From contig NZ_FOKE01000011.1 of assembly GCF_900112065.1 (NCBI RefSeq), forward strand, positions 213,219 to 277,218: DNA of 64,000 bases, written 5' to 3'. The stretch is from Cohnella sp. OV330. GTDB lineage: Bacteria; Bacillota; Bacilli; Paenibacillales; Paenibacillaceae. Positions 25,670 to 35,364 of the stretch are shown here, one piece after another (positions within the stretch are counted from its first letter, which is position 1; each line of letters opens with the position of its first letter). Below the pieces are notes generated by a model. That model was not told the DNA's origin, made no database searches, and worked only from the letters and a program-made list of their open reading frames with translations. Position numbers and translations under genes: made by a program.

Positions 25670-26740
25670 TCAAGGAATGACCTTGCGCAGGCGCAGGTCC
25701 TCGAAGATCCCCATGAACATCTCTTCGGTGTCTATGAATTCATGGAATCCGAAGCGGCGCGCTTTCGTGCCGTCGGCAAAGAAATCGTAATCCCACGAAA
25801 AAACGAAATCCCCGAACCGCCAGGATGAGACATCGTCGTAACTGTTCGGCATGAGGTCGTATTTCTCGACCATCGCATCCCACAGCGGCGCCTTGTCCGC
25901 CATCACGGTCTCTAAAGACATCTGAAGCGGAGGCGCGGTCTCGAGCCCGAAGTTCGCCGCAATCTTCGGCCATAGCTCGTTCCAGCGAAAGAGGTCGCCG
26001 TTCGCGATGTTAAAAGCCTGGTTCGCGCAGCGCGGATCGGTCGCCGCCCATACTGTCGCCCTGGCCAGCAGGCCGGCGTCGGTCATTTCCAGCAGGCTGC
26101 CGTATGCGCCAGGCTTGCCCGGGAAGCGCAGCGGCAGCCCCAGCTCCTTGGATATCGCGGCATAGATCGCGATGACCATCGCGAGGTTCATCGGGTTGCC
26201 GGTCGCATAGCCGGCTACGACGGAGGGCCGCAGCGCGGACCAAGTCCACGTAGAGCCAGGCTGCCTCCGCTCGAGGAACTGCTGCTGGTCGACGTTGAAC
26301 TCCGGCGGCATATGACCGGCATCCGTCTCGCGCGCGGGCGTCTTGAACGGACCGAGGTGCGCGCCGTAGACCTTGTAGCCTTGCATCAAGCTGATATGCC
26401 GGAGGCCCGGCGCGATCGGCTCGACAGCGTCCACCGTATGGACGAGCATCGCCAGATTCGGCTGGACGAGCTCGGCCCAGCTCGGACGATCCTGATAGGC
26501 CGCATAGAAAATATGCGTGATATCGGTCAGCCCGCCCAGCTTGTCGCGCGTATCCGCCTCGTCTAGCAGATCGGCCGCCACGTAGCGGATGCGACCGGTA
26601 TTTTCGCCACCGCGCCGCGATATGCCGACGATGTCCCATTCAGGCAGCGTCGCCAGATAATCGATCAGGTTCCGCCCGATCACGCCGTTCGCGCCGATCA
26701 CCAATGCCGTTTTGCGGACTTCCGTATTCGTATCATTCAT
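25670..26740 (-). CDS. Atypical short-chain dehydrogenase/reductase, PRISE-like
   Basis: 356 aa, extended SDR with the NAD(P) loop GANGVIG at about residue 15. The pattern resembles the progesterone-5-beta-reductase/iridoid-synthase (PRISE) family: YAAYQDRPSW, LMQGYKVYGAHLGPF (the family's TGxKHYxGP region), then PRETD-like PARETDAGHMPPEFN, WSALRPSVVAGY and C-terminal RFGFHEFIDTEEMF. Such enzymes reduce activated C=C bonds of enones. The ATG at 26740 is chosen over 26746 by spacing to GAGGAGG. Substrate unknown. Confidence 0.82.
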   Translation of the reverse strand: MNDTNTEVRKTALVIGANGVIGRNLIDYLATLPEWDIVGISRRGGENTGRIRYVAADLLDEADTRDKLGGLTDITHIFYAAYQDRPSWAELVQPNLAMLVHTVDAVEPIAPGLRHISLMQGYKVYGAHLGPFKTPARETDAGHMPPEFNVDQQQFLERRQPGSTWTWSALRPSVVAGYATGNPMNLAMVIAIYAAISKELGLPLRFPGKPGAYGSLLEMTDAGLLARATVWAATDPRCANQAFNIANGDLFRWNELWPKIAANFGLETAPPLQMSLETVMADKAPLWDAMVEKYDLMPNSYDDVSSWRFGDFVFSWDYDFFADGTKARRFGFHEFIDTEEMFMGIFEDLRLRKVIP

Positions 26741-26864
26741 GCTCATCTTCCTCCTCGCTTCGGTTGAACCCATTGTGCGGCAAAGGAGGAGAAGTGAACA
26801 GTACGCACCTTCAAGTCATCTAGTTACTTCCAAGTAATAAAAGCGTCGCGACGCTGTCCAAGCG

Positions 26865-27167
26865 CTACTCCGCCGCCCCTACGTCATGCTGTCCGATGAT
26901 CAGCGTAATCGGTTCCAAGTATGCGCGAAGCGCGCTCTTCTCTCCCGTCGTATCCACTTCGATATCGACAACCTTGCTGCTCACCGTGCGTTCTTCCCGG
27001 CGGTCGTATACGACTTCGAACTCTCTCAAGCCGAGCGGGTACGTGACGACCGACCAGCCGATCGCCAGCGAGCCGGGCACGTCCACCGCATGGGAGAAGT
27101 CGACGCGCGTCAACAACTCCTCGTTCATGTCTACGATCGTCACCTGCTGCAAAATTTCCGTCTTCAT
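26865..27167 (-). CDS. Conserved-looking hypothetical protein, ~100 aa
   Basis: No family recognised. The ATG at 27167 follows AAAAGGGGATAACGAA. The 100-residue product is soluble, acidic and rich in beta-branched residues (VVTYPLGLREFEVVYDRREE; VVDIEVDTTGEKSALRAYLE), with no signal peptide or transmembrane helix. It reads like a compact single-domain alpha/beta or all-beta protein. Confidence 0.6.
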   Translation of the reverse strand: MKTEILQQVTIVDMNEELLTRVDFSHAVDVPGSLAIGWSVVTYPLGLREFEVVYDRREERTVSSKVVDIEVDTTGEKSALRAYLEPITLIIGQHDVGAAE

Positions 27168-27321
27168 TTCGTTATCCCCTTTTGCGAATAATGGAAAAAA
27201 ATATATTCTTAGCGCCGTCGGCACGGACAAAAGCGTCCTACGGCTTTTATCGGCGATTCCATGCTACATTTGTGAGTCATTCAATCGTTTGATAAGAACG
27301 GCAAGATTCAGCTGAAGAAAA

Positions 27322-27366
27322 AACAAAAAAACGCCTCGCGCACGTTTTCGTACGCGAAGCGTTTCG
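27322..27366 (-). terminator. Terminator of the DEAD-box helicase gene
   Basis: Strong minus-strand stem AAACGCTTCGCG / CGCGAGGCGTTT with a GTACG-type inner pair, then a T-run. Confidence 0.9.
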
Positions 27367-27380
27367 CTGCTTGTCAGGCT

Positions 27381-29387
27381 TTATTTGCGGCCTTTCGGCG
27401 AACGCGAAGGCGCTTTGCCGCGGCCCGCTCCGCCGCCCGGAGCGCCGCCGAAGCCGCCCCGCCCGCCGGTAGACGGCTTGCGTCCGCCGTCCCGCGAGCC
27501 TCCGGCCTGGGGCCTGCCGCCGCTGCGTCCGCCGGACGGCCGCTCGCTGCCGCGGGCGAAGCTGCCCGCGCCGCCGCTGCTTGAGCCGGCGCCGAAGCTG
27601 CGCTCGCCGCGGCCCGACGATGCGCGGTCGCCGCCGCGCTTAGGCCGCTCTGCCGGCGCGCCTGGCTTGCCGGCGCGCTCGGCCCTGCCGCCCAGCGCGG
27701 ATGCGCCGGCGTAGCGGCCCTCGCCCGCGCTGCTGCCGCCGCTGCGCGGCCCGCGGCCCGGCGCCGCCTGCGGCCTGCCGGCGCCGGCTTCGCGGCGGCC
27801 ATTGCCCGGGCCGCCCGCGCCCGGCCTGCGGCGCTGAGCCTGCGGCTCCGCCGCGCGCTCTTCGGGAGCCGGGGCGAAGTACTCGCCCTGCTCCCACCAC
27901 TTGGCGGCGCGCTCCTCGCCTGCGCCGCCACCGGCACCTGCGTCGCGTCCGCCGCGCGCAGGTACGCCCTTGCCGCGGCCGGCGCCTGCGTTCGCGGCGC
28001 CGCCGCGCAGACCCCGCTCCGCGGTACCGCGACCGCCGAGCGCCGCTGCGCTATCGCCGCGCGCCCCGCGCACGACGCCGCCGCGTACCGCGCCGCGGCC
28101 TTCGCCCCGCGCGCCGCGATCGTCTCCGCGGCTCTCGCCGCGGCGCCCGCCTCCGGCGCCTCGCGTCGCGCCGCTGCGCGATCCAGCGCCCGCTGCGCCC
28201 GCGCGCTTGCCGAATGCGCCAGGCGTCCGCGTCTTCACCGTCGCCGAGCCTTCGGCAGCCACGCTGCCGCCGGCCTCGCCGATCTTGCGCCGCTCGATGA
28301 ACATGCCGATGCCGTCTTCGATCACGCCCAGGTCCCCGCGGTCCTTGGGCGAGACGAACGTGATCGCCATGCCCGACTCGCCCGCACGGCCCGTCCGGCC
28401 GATGCGGTGGATATAGCTCTCCGCGTCCTGCGGCACGTCGTAGTTATATACGTGCGTCACGCCTTCGACGTCAAGCCCGCGCGCCGCGATGTCCGTCGCC
28501 ACCAGAATCTGCAGCTTCGCCTCGCGGAACTTCCGCATGACCTGCTCCCGCTTCGCCTGCGACAAATCCCCGTGCAGCTCGTCGCTGCTGTAGCCCATCG
28601 CCTGCAGCGCTTCGTTCAGCGTGCTCGCGCGCCGCTTCGTCCGGCAGAAGACCATGCCGAGGTAAGGCTGGGTCTCCTCGATCATCGCCACCAGCGCTGC
28701 CTGCTTGGCCCGGTCCGTCGTCTCGATGACGAGCTGCGCCGTATCCTTGACCGTCACCTGCTTCGCCTTGACCGTCACTTCCTGCGGGTCCCGCAGATAG
28801 CGGCCGGCCAGATTCCGGATCTTGTCCGGTATCGTCGCCGAGAAGAGCATCGTCTGCCTGTCCTTCGGCGTCTTGGACATGATCTCCTCGACCTCGCCGA
28901 GAAAGCCCATGTGCAGCATCTGGTCGGCTTCGTCGAGCACCATCATGCGCACGTTGGACAGCCTGACCGTCTCGCGCCGCATATGATCGAGCAGCCGGCC
29001 CGGCGTCGCCACGATCATGTGCATGTTGCCTTCCAGCTTGTGCAGCTGCGCCTCGACGTCCTGGCCGCCGTAGACTGCCAGCACGCGCACGCCCTCATAG
29101 ACTGGCAGCAGCTTCTTGATCTCCGCCGTAATCTGGATCGCGAGCTCGCGCGTCGGCGTCACGATCAACCCTTGCAGATACGGCACCTCCGGCTTGATCC
29201 GCTCCAGCATCGGCAGCACGAACGCGAGCGTTTTGCCCGTACCGGTCTGCGCCTGGCTGATGACGTCCTTGCCCGTCAGGGCGACCGGGATCGTCTGCGC
29301 CTGCACCGGCGTCGGCTGCTTGATGCCCAAGCTATGCAATAATTCGGATGCGCGCGCCGCCACACCCAATGGTCCAAACTCTGCCAC
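27381..29387 (-). CDS. DEAD-box RNA helicase with long Gly/Arg/Ala tail
   Basis: 668 aa ATP-dependent RNA helicase. All core motifs are visible: Q motif region [39 protein letters not shown], and C-terminal ARGLD and HRIGRTGR. The helicase core ends near residue 365. The remaining ~290 residues are low-complexity Gly/Arg/Ala/Ser with many RGG/RGE-type elements, giving a basic disordered RNA-binding tail. This is far longer than in CshA-like enzymes. Likely role: cold-stress RNA remodelling, mRNA decay or ribosome assembly. The tail's high GC exceeds the surrounding sequence. Confidence 0.92.
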   Translation of the reverse strand: MAEFGPLGVAARASELLHSLGIKQPTPVQAQTIPVALTGKDVISQAQTGTGKTLAFVLPMLERIKPEVPYLQGLIVTPTRELAIQITAEIKKLLPVYEGVRVLAVYGGQDVEAQLHKLEGNMHMIVATPGRLLDHMRRETVRLSNVRMMVLDEADQMLHMGFLGEVEEIMSKTPKDRQTMLFSATIPDKIRNLAGRYLRDPQEVTVKAKQVTVKDTAQLVIETTDRAKQAALVAMIEETQPYLGMVFCRTKRRASTLNEALQAMGYSSDELHGDLSQAKREQVMRKFREAKLQILVATDIAARGLDVEGVTHVYNYDVPQDAESYIHRIGRTGRAGESGMAITFVSPKDRGDLGVIEDGIGMFIERRKIGEAGGSVAAEGSATVKTRTPGAFGKRAGAAGAGSRSGATRGAGGGRRGESRGDDRGARGEGRGAVRGGVVRGARGDSAAALGGRGTAERGLRGGAANAGAGRGKGVPARGGRDAGAGGGAGEERAAKWWEQGEYFAPAPEERAAEPQAQRRRPGAGGPGNGRREAGAGRPQAAPGRGPRSGGSSAGEGRYAGASALGGRAERAGKPGAPAERPKRGGDRASSGRGERSFGAGSSSGGAGSFARGSERPSGGRSGGRPQAGGSRDGGRKPSTGGRGGFGGAPGGGAGRGKAPSRSPKGRK

Positions 29388-29515
29388 AATAGCACCTCAT
29401 TTATATTCGCGGACCGCTGTCCGCGCATTCGTACTCCTATCCTACCACATTAATTGTCGATTTCCGCATTTCGGCCCGCCCTTTATTTCCATGGCGCCGT
29501 CTCCTTATTTTACCC

Positions 29516-29583
29516 ATTTGAACGGTATCCCCTTCGATCAGGATGCATCTTTCTTCCTGACGGAAGGGGATATCGTTCAAATG
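29516..29583. repeat. Dispersed 30-bp repeat, inverted pair (REPIN-like)
   Basis: A plus copy at 29516-29544 (TTGAACGGTATCCCCTTCG) and a minus copy at 29554-29583 are separated by 9 bp. Outer bases also pair (CATTTGAACG / CGTTCAAATG). It lies upstream of the helicase gene. Confidence 0.88.
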
Positions 29584-29633
29584 CGTTCGAATGCCGTCTA
29601 ATCTGCTTAAACCCTCTTGTAACGGGCTTCCTC

Positions 29634-29662
29634 TCCTGACGGAAGGGGATACCGTTAAAACG
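29634..29662 (-). repeat. Dispersed 30-bp repeat, single copy
   Basis: TCCTGACGGAAGGGGATACC followed by GTTAAAACG: a minus-orientation copy 50 bp from the inverted pair, just outside the uppP terminator. Together these explain most of the 331-bp gap 29388-29718. Confidence 0.85.
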
Positions 29663-29670
29663 GTCTACGC

Positions 29671-29713
29671 ATTAAAAACGGCTGCGCCGGACAATGCCCG
29701 GCCAGCCGTATTT
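29671..29713 (-). terminator. Terminator of uppP
   Basis: ACGGCTG / CAGCCGT arms with inner CCGG / CCGG pairing; on the minus strand it ends in a T-run. Confidence 0.8.
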
Positions 29714-29718
29714 ATTAG

Positions 29719-30594
29719 TTACAGCCAGATTACCAGCGCCAGCACGACGGCCAGCACGATCCGGTAGATGGCGAACGGTACGAGCTTGATCCGGTTGATC
29801 AGGTTCAGGAAGAACCGGATCGCCACCAGCGCGACCAAGAACGCTGCGACGAAGCCTGCGATGTAAAACGGTAGCATGTCGGCCGTAATGTACTGGTAGT
29901 TCTTGAGCAGCGTGATGAGGCTCGCGCCTGCCATGATCGGTACGGCCATGATAAAGGTGAAGTCGGCCGCAGCACGGTGGCTGAGTCCGAGCAAAACGCC
30001 GCCCGAGATCGTCGAGCCGGACCGCGAGAAGCCCGGCCACAGCGAGAAGCACTGAATAAGGCCGATTAGAAGCGCCTGTCTATAGGTAATCTGGTCAACC
30101 GTATTCGCCGTCGGACGCTTCGGCGCCAGCCGATCCGCGCCGATCATGAGGATCGCGCCCAGGACGAGGCCGACGAGCACCGTCTCGGTGGAAAAGAGGT
30201 GTTCCTCGATCGTATCGTCGAACAGGAAGCCCAGGATGCCCGCCGGGATGAGTCCGACGATGACCTGCATCAGCTTCAGCCGGCCGGTGCCTGTACCGCT
30301 CCATTCTCCCGTCCCCTCATGCTCCGCTTCGATGCGCGCGTCTTTGCCCTTGAGTTTCCGAAGTCCGAGCAAGTCCATGAACCGCCGCCAGAACAGCACG
30401 ACGACCGCCAGAATCGAGCCGAGCTGGATGACGACCTTGAATGCGACCGCCGCGTCCGAGCCGAGGAAGTCCTCCGTCTTGAGCCACAGATCGTCGACGA
30501 TGATCATGTGACCGGTAGAAGAGACGGGCGCGAATTCCGTGACGCCTTCGACGATGCCGATGATGATGCCTTTTAGAATTTCCAGGAATGACAT
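29719..30594 (-). CDS. uppP: Undecaprenyl-diphosphatase (BacA/UppP)
   Basis: 291 aa integral membrane phosphatase that recycles undecaprenyl diphosphate to the monophosphate carrier for wall synthesis and confers basal bacitracin resistance. Family motifs: EGVTEFAPVSSTGHMI (catalytic Glu-rich box and PVSSxGH) near residues 15-30, and LWPGFSRSGSTISGG (PGxSRSG box) near 180. About eight transmembrane helices. The hydrophilic loop at ~75-95 (KGKDARIEAEHEGTGEWSG) is longer than usual. Monocistronic. Confidence 0.95.
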   Translation of the reverse strand: MSFLEILKGIIIGIVEGVTEFAPVSSTGHMIIVDDLWLKTEDFLGSDAAVAFKVVIQLGSILAVVVLFWRRFMDLLGLRKLKGKDARIEAEHEGTGEWSGTGTGRLKLMQVIVGLIPAGILGFLFDDTIEEHLFSTETVLVGLVLGAILMIGADRLAPKRPTANTVDQITYRQALLIGLIQCFSLWPGFSRSGSTISGGVLLGLSHRAAADFTFIMAVPIMAGASLITLLKNYQYITADMLPFYIAGFVAAFLVALVAIRFFLNLINRIKLVPFAIYRIVLAVVLALVIWL

Positions 30595-30752
30595 ATGTAC
30601 GCTCTACTCCCTTTCCCGATTCCGATTTCCTATGGTCTAGTTTATAGGGAATGAAGGGTCCTTGTCTAATGGACTGGGGCCCAGGCTTCCGCTACTATAG
30701 TACCCTTCGGGGAAGGATTCGAGCGCGACCATGCGATCTTTTGCTTCGCAGG

Positions 30753-31292
30753 TCAGGCAAAAAACGTCTGGGGATACTTCAGCTCCCCGTACTTCTCCTT
30801 GCGCGTCGCCGCGAGACGGGCCAGCTCGCCTTCTGCCAGCTCCAGCACCATGAACACGTCGTCCGGCACGTCGAACTGCATCAGGACAAAACCGCTATCT
30901 ACCGCAGGCTTGAAGCCGAACCGCGGGTAGTAGGACGGATGGCCGATGAGGAAAATAAGCTTGTGGCCAAGCCGCTCCGCCCGGCGGATGCCTTCCCGGA
31001 TCAGCTCGCCCCCGATGCCGCGTCCCTGCGCGTCAGGCAGCACGCCGATCGGCGCCAGCACGAGCGTGTCCGTCGCGTCTTGGCCGTCCACAAGCTCCGC
31101 TTTGCTGATCAGCATATGGCCGACGATCCGGCCGTCCGACTCCGCCACGAGCGACAGCTCGGGCACGAAACCGGCGGACTCGCGTATGCGGTCCGCGAGC
31201 CGGCTCTCGTCCTCCCGCCCGCCGAAGGCGGCCAAGTGGACCTCCCTGACCGCTTCGATATCCTCATTCGTTTCCGTGCGAATATTCGTCAT
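30753..31292 (-). CDS. GNAT-family N-acetyltransferase
   Basis: 179 aa YhbS-like GNAT. The acetyl-CoA pyrophosphate loop is QGRGIGG (PIGVLPDAQGRGIGGELI), preceded by the beta strand DTLVLAPIGVLP and followed by LIFLIGHPSYYPRFGFKPA, a signature of this subgroup. GGGGAGAG lies upstream of the ATG. It starts only 18 bp after the bmrD-like stop on the same strand, so it is probably the last gene of that export operon. Substrate unknown. Confidence 0.88.
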   Translation of the reverse strand: MTNIRTETNEDIEAVREVHLAAFGGREDESRLADRIRESAGFVPELSLVAESDGRIVGHMLISKAELVDGQDATDTLVLAPIGVLPDAQGRGIGGELIREGIRRAERLGHKLIFLIGHPSYYPRFGFKPAVDSGFVLMQFDVPDDVFMVLELAEGELARLAATRKEKYGELKYPQTFFA

Positions 31293-31310
31293 TCCGTTTC
31301 TCTCCCCGCT

Positions 31311-33359
31311 TTATTTAGCCGCCGCTTCCGTCGCTTCGACGTCGGCATGCTCGACTGCAGCGCCGCCTTGCAGCTGGTACATCGCATAGTATTTACCCTG
31401 CAGCCGCATTAGACGCTCATGATCGCCGCGCTCGACGATGACGCCGTGGTCCAGCACGAGGATCTGATCGGCCTGACGGATCGTGGACAGCCGGTGGGCA
31501 ATGACGAACGTCGTCCGGCCTTTCTTGAGTACGTCAAGCGCCGCCTGGATGATGGCTTCGGTCTCGGTGTCGATGCTGGCCGTCGCCTCGTCTAGGATCA
31601 GAATCGCCGGATCGTAAGCCAGCGCCCTGGCGAAGGAAATCAGCTGCCGCTGGCCCGCGGACAGCGTCGCGCCCTTCTCGATGACGGGCTCGTCGAGCCC
31701 GCCGGGCAAGCTCATGAACATGTCGTAAGCGCCGACGTCGCGCAGCGCCTGCTCGACCCGCTCCCGCGTGATCGCGGGGTTGCCAAGGCTCACATTCGAC
31801 GCGATCGTTCCCGTGAACAAGAACGGATCCTGCAGTACGATGCCCATATGCGTACGCAGTTGCTGCTTCGGGATATCGCGGACGTCTACGCCGTCCACCT
31901 TAATGCTGCCCTCTTCGATATCGTAGAAACGAAATAGCAGGTTCAGGATCGAGCTCTTGCCGGAGCCTGTATGTCCGACGAGCGCGACCGTCTCGCCCTG
32001 GCGGGCGTGGAAGTTCACGTCCTTGAGCACGTTCTCGCCCTTCTTGTAGGCGAACGTCACATGCTCGAAGCGGACGTCGCCGCCGCTGCGAGGCGCGGTG
32101 CCTTGCTCGACTGGGATGCCCGGTTCGTCCAGCAGCTCGAATACGCGGGACGCGGATACTCTTGCCGTCTCCAGGTTGGAGAGCTGGTTGACGATGCCGA
32201 CGATCGGCTGGAACATCCGGTTCATGTAGTCGATGAACGCGTACAGCACGCCGACCGTGACCGCGCTGCTGAGCGATCCGCCCCAGAACATCCAGAGGAC
32301 GGCCAGGAAGATCAGATTGCGCACGACGTTCACGAGATTGTGGGAGGTAATCGAGTTCAGACTGACCAGCTTCGTCTGGTGATTGAAGTAGTCCTCGTTG
32401 AGCTCGTCGAACTCTTTGGCCATCTTCTTCTGTCTGCCGAACGCCTGGATGATCGTCATCCCTTGGATGGACTCGTTGATCATGCCGTTGATATCGCTTA
32501 GTTTGGCGCGGATCACGTTGTTCAGCTTGCCCGCATACTTGCGGTAAAGGACGATCCAGATCGCCAACATCGGTATGAGCGGCAGGGCGATGAGCGCGAG
32601 GCTCGTGTCGAGCAGGAACAGCGCCCCCAGGATCGCGGTCATGTAGACGATGCCCGAGAAAAAGTTCGCCAGCACCGCCACGAACAATTCGCGCACGGCT
32701 TCGGTGTCGTTGGTTATACGCGAGACGACCTTGCCCGCAGGCAGGTTGTCGAAGTACTGCACCGGCAAGCGATGCGTATGCGCGAATACGTCCTCGCGCA
32801 TGCGCTGCACGATGCGGTTCGCCGACGTCTGCAGCAGCAGCTTCTGCCCGTAGGTGAACGCCGCGGCGAGCAGCAGCAGCCCGAAGTACGCGGCAGCCAG
32901 CTGCAGCAGCATCGGCACCTCCGGCTTGTAGAACTGGTACAATTCGGCTTTCGTCAGTTTGGTGGCCGCATATTGCGCGCTGCGGCCGTCCTTGGCGGTC
33001 ACGGTCATCGTGCCGTCCGTGACCGAACGCGCGCCGTCGAACGCCAAGTCGCTGTCGACCCAGTAGTAGCTGCGCTTCTCCTGGAGCACGCGCTTGGCCA
33101 GAGCCGGGCTGCGGTCCGCGTCTGCCGGCAGATGGTCGTTTCTCACGTACCAGTTACCTCGGTAGGAGACCGCGTCGCTTTGCTTGGCCTGAACCTGGTA
33201 CCAGGTTTTCTCGATGCCCAGAATGTTCTGGTCGATCATCCGCTTGGCCAGCATCGGTCCGAGCAGCTCGGCGCACACCGCCAACGCCAGCATCACCAGC
33301 GCCCAGATGATCGTTTTTTTATACAGCAGTGCGTAGCGGTATAAACGCTTGCCTGTCAT
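31311..33359 (-). CDS. bmrD: ABC exporter half-transporter, BmrD/YheH-like
   Basis: 682 aa. Six-helix exporter domain plus nucleotide-binding domain. Between TM1 and TM2 is a ~110-residue extracellular insertion (residues ~45-150), as in BmrD of B. subtilis. The NBD has Walker A GHTGSGKSS, signature LSAGQRQL, Walker B ILILDEATASID with catalytic Glu, and H-loop IAHRLST. The signature has Ala in place of the first Gly. With the upstream BmrC-like protein it would form a heterodimeric multidrug exporter. It starts 77 bp after the bmrC stop. Confidence 0.9.
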   Translation of the reverse strand: MTGKRLYRYALLYKKTIIWALVMLALAVCAELLGPMLAKRMIDQNILGIEKTWYQVQAKQSDAVSYRGNWYVRNDHLPADADRSPALAKRVLQEKRSYYWVDSDLAFDGARSVTDGTMTVTAKDGRSAQYAATKLTKAELYQFYKPEVPMLLQLAAAYFGLLLLAAAFTYGQKLLLQTSANRIVQRMREDVFAHTHRLPVQYFDNLPAGKVVSRITNDTEAVRELFVAVLANFFSGIVYMTAILGALFLLDTSLALIALPLIPMLAIWIVLYRKYAGKLNNVIRAKLSDINGMINESIQGMTIIQAFGRQKKMAKEFDELNEDYFNHQTKLVSLNSITSHNLVNVVRNLIFLAVLWMFWGGSLSSAVTVGVLYAFIDYMNRMFQPIVGIVNQLSNLETARVSASRVFELLDEPGIPVEQGTAPRSGGDVRFEHVTFAYKKGENVLKDVNFHARQGETVALVGHTGSGKSSILNLLFRFYDIEEGSIKVDGVDVRDIPKQQLRTHMGIVLQDPFLFTGTIASNVSLGNPAITRERVEQALRDVGAYDMFMSLPGGLDEPVIEKGATLSAGQRQLISFARALAYDPAILILDEATASIDTETEAIIQAALDVLKKGRTTFVIAHRLSTIRQADQILVLDHGVIVERGDHERLMRLQGKYYAMYQLQGGAAVEHADVEATEAAAK

Positions 33360-33436
33360 GATTGGTCACCTTCATTTCTTTCTCTTCTCTTCGCTTCGTT
33401 AAGGACGACTAGGATGGCTTGCGCGAATATCGGCGC

Positions 33437-35182
33437 TTAACCCTCGACGATCGCTTCGAGCTGCTGCCGATCGTACTGTTCCTTGTACCAGCCGCCGTGC
33501 GCCAGCAGCTCTTCATGCGTGCCTCGCTCGACGACATAGCCTTCGTCCAGGACGAGGATGAGGTCCGCATGCTGAACCGCGGACAGCCGGTGCGTCGCGA
33601 TGAGCGTCGTCTTGCCGGCCCGCTCCGTGCGGATGCCTTCGATGATCTCGGCCTCGGTCCGCGCATCGACGGCGGACAGCGCGTCGTCCAGCATGAGGAT
33701 CTCCGGATCGGCGATCATCGCCCGGGCGATGCTCACGCGCTGCTTCTGCCCGCCGGACAGCGCCACGCCTTTCTCGCCGACCAGCGTCTCAAGCCCGTCT
33801 GGCAGGAAGGCGATGTCCTTGGCGAAAGAGGCCCGGACGAGCGCATGCTGCAGCTGTTCCGGCGTGGCCTCTTCTTGACCGAACAAGATATTTTCGCGTA
33901 TCGTCCGGGAAAACAGGATCGGGTTCTGCGGCACGTAGCCAACCCAGGCGAGCAGACGGTCGATGCCGATGTCTTGGATCGGCACGCCGGAGATCGACAC
34001 TTCCCCGCTGCCCGCGGGATACTCCCGAAGCAGTTGCTTGAGCAGCGTCGTCTTGCCGCTGCCCGTGCGCCCGACGATGCCGAGCGTCTGGCCGCGCTTC
34101 AGCTCGAAGCCGACGTCGATCAGATTGTCTACCGCCGAAGACGGATAGCGGAAGGTCACTGCCTTGAACGCGAGCGTCTCCGGCGCCTTCACCTCGGCGA
34201 GCCGCTGCGGGTCCTGGACGTCCGGCACATAACCGAGCGTCTCGTTGACCCGGTCGAGCGAAGCGTTGCCGCGCTGCATAATGTTGATCAGTTCGCCGAT
34301 GGCGAACATCGGCCAGATCAGCATCCCGAGGAAGATGTTAAAGGACACGAGCTCTCCGAGCGTGATCTCGCTCCGAAAAACCAGATATCCGCCGTAGCAC
34401 ACGCCGATAATATAGCTGAGTCCGATCAGAATCTTATTCGTCGGCTCGAACAGCGCGTCGATGCGGGCGACGGCGATATTGCGATCAAGCACTTCGTTCG
34501 TCTTCTCGTGAAACCGCGCCTCGTCCGCCTTTTCCTGAACGTAGGCGCGAATGACGCGAACGCCCGTCACCGATTCGAGCACCTGGTCGTTCAGCTCGCC
34601 GAACGAATCCTGCGCCTTCATGAAGCGGTCGTGAATCTTGCCGCCGAAGTGCTTCATCGCCAGCGCGATGAGCGGCAGCGGCAGCATCGCCGCGAGCGTC
34701 AGCTTCCAGTTGATCATTCCCGCCATCATGAACAGGATCGTGACCATGAAGATGGATGAATCGATCAGCGTCAGGATACCGAAGCCGGCCGTGTTCGAGA
34801 TGGCCCACAAATCGTTCGTCGCGCGCGCCATCAGGTCGCCCGTCCGATTGCGCTCGTAAAACGTCGGCGTCATTCGCAGCAGATGACGGATCAGCTTCGT
34901 ACGAAGCAGCCGTTCAAGCACCATCGAGCCTCCGAAAAGCTGATACATCCACACGTAGTTGATGCAGTAGCCGACGATCGTCAGCCCGAGCCATAGCATG
35001 ACGATGTGGTAGAAATCGCCCTGCGACATCGTCCCCTGCTGGATCCCGTCGATCGTGTTGCCGAGCAGCTTGGGAGGCACGATGTCGACGATGCCCGCGA
35101 TGGCGAGCAGCACGACCGCGATCGTATACCTTTTCCAATGCGCTCTGAAAAACCATTTTAACTTGATAAGTACGCTAAGCAT
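33437..35182 (-). CDS. bmrC: ABC exporter half-transporter, BmrC/YheI-like
   Basis: 581 aa. Six-helix exporter domain, then NBD with Walker A GRTGSGKTT, signature LSGGQKQR, Walker B ILMLDDALSAVD and H-loop ATHRLSA. The residue after Walker B is Asp rather than catalytic Glu: the degenerate site expected of BmrC in a BmrC/BmrD heterodimer, where only one ATP site is fully active. The ATG at 35182 follows AGAGAGGG. Preceded by a leader peptide and attenuator hairpin at 35306-35442, again as in the bmrB-bmrC-bmrD operon. Confidence 0.9.
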   Translation of the reverse strand: MLSVLIKLKWFFRAHWKRYTIAVVLLAIAGIVDIVPPKLLGNTIDGIQQGTMSQGDFYHIVMLWLGLTIVGYCINYVWMYQLFGGSMVLERLLRTKLIRHLLRMTPTFYERNRTGDLMARATNDLWAISNTAGFGILTLIDSSIFMVTILFMMAGMINWKLTLAAMLPLPLIALAMKHFGGKIHDRFMKAQDSFGELNDQVLESVTGVRVIRAYVQEKADEARFHEKTNEVLDRNIAVARIDALFEPTNKILIGLSYIIGVCYGGYLVFRSEITLGELVSFNIFLGMLIWPMFAIGELINIMQRGNASLDRVNETLGYVPDVQDPQRLAEVKAPETLAFKAVTFRYPSSAVDNLIDVGFELKRGQTLGIVGRTGSGKTTLLKQLLREYPAGSGEVSISGVPIQDIGIDRLLAWVGYVPQNPILFSRTIRENILFGQEEATPEQLQHALVRASFAKDIAFLPDGLETLVGEKGVALSGGQKQRVSIARAMIADPEILMLDDALSAVDARTEAEIIEGIRTERAGKTTLIATHRLSAVQHADLILVLDEGYVVERGTHEELLAHGGWYKEQYDRQQLEAIVEG

Positions 35183-35305
35183 TTTTTCCCTCTCTTCTGT
35201 TCCCGATCGCATCCAAGCATGCAAAAAGGCGCACCGCCCGTAAGCGATACGCCTATTCTATGCATTCGGTCCCGGTTTTCGAACATTCGTTCGTTCCGGG
35301 GCGAA

Positions 35306-35352
35306 TAAGAAAGGGCGCACGATTACGGATACGTAATCGCGCGCCCTTGATA
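35306..35352 (-). promoter_or_regulatory. Attenuator hairpin between leader peptide and bmrC
   Basis: A very stable stem: GGGCGC / GCGCCC outer arms with GATTACG / CGTAATC inner arms and a short loop. On the minus strand it is followed by TTTCTT. It lies 13 bp after the leader-peptide stop and 124 bp before bmrC, where a conditional terminator would sit. Confidence 0.75.
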
Positions 35353-35364
35353 TCCATCGTTGGA

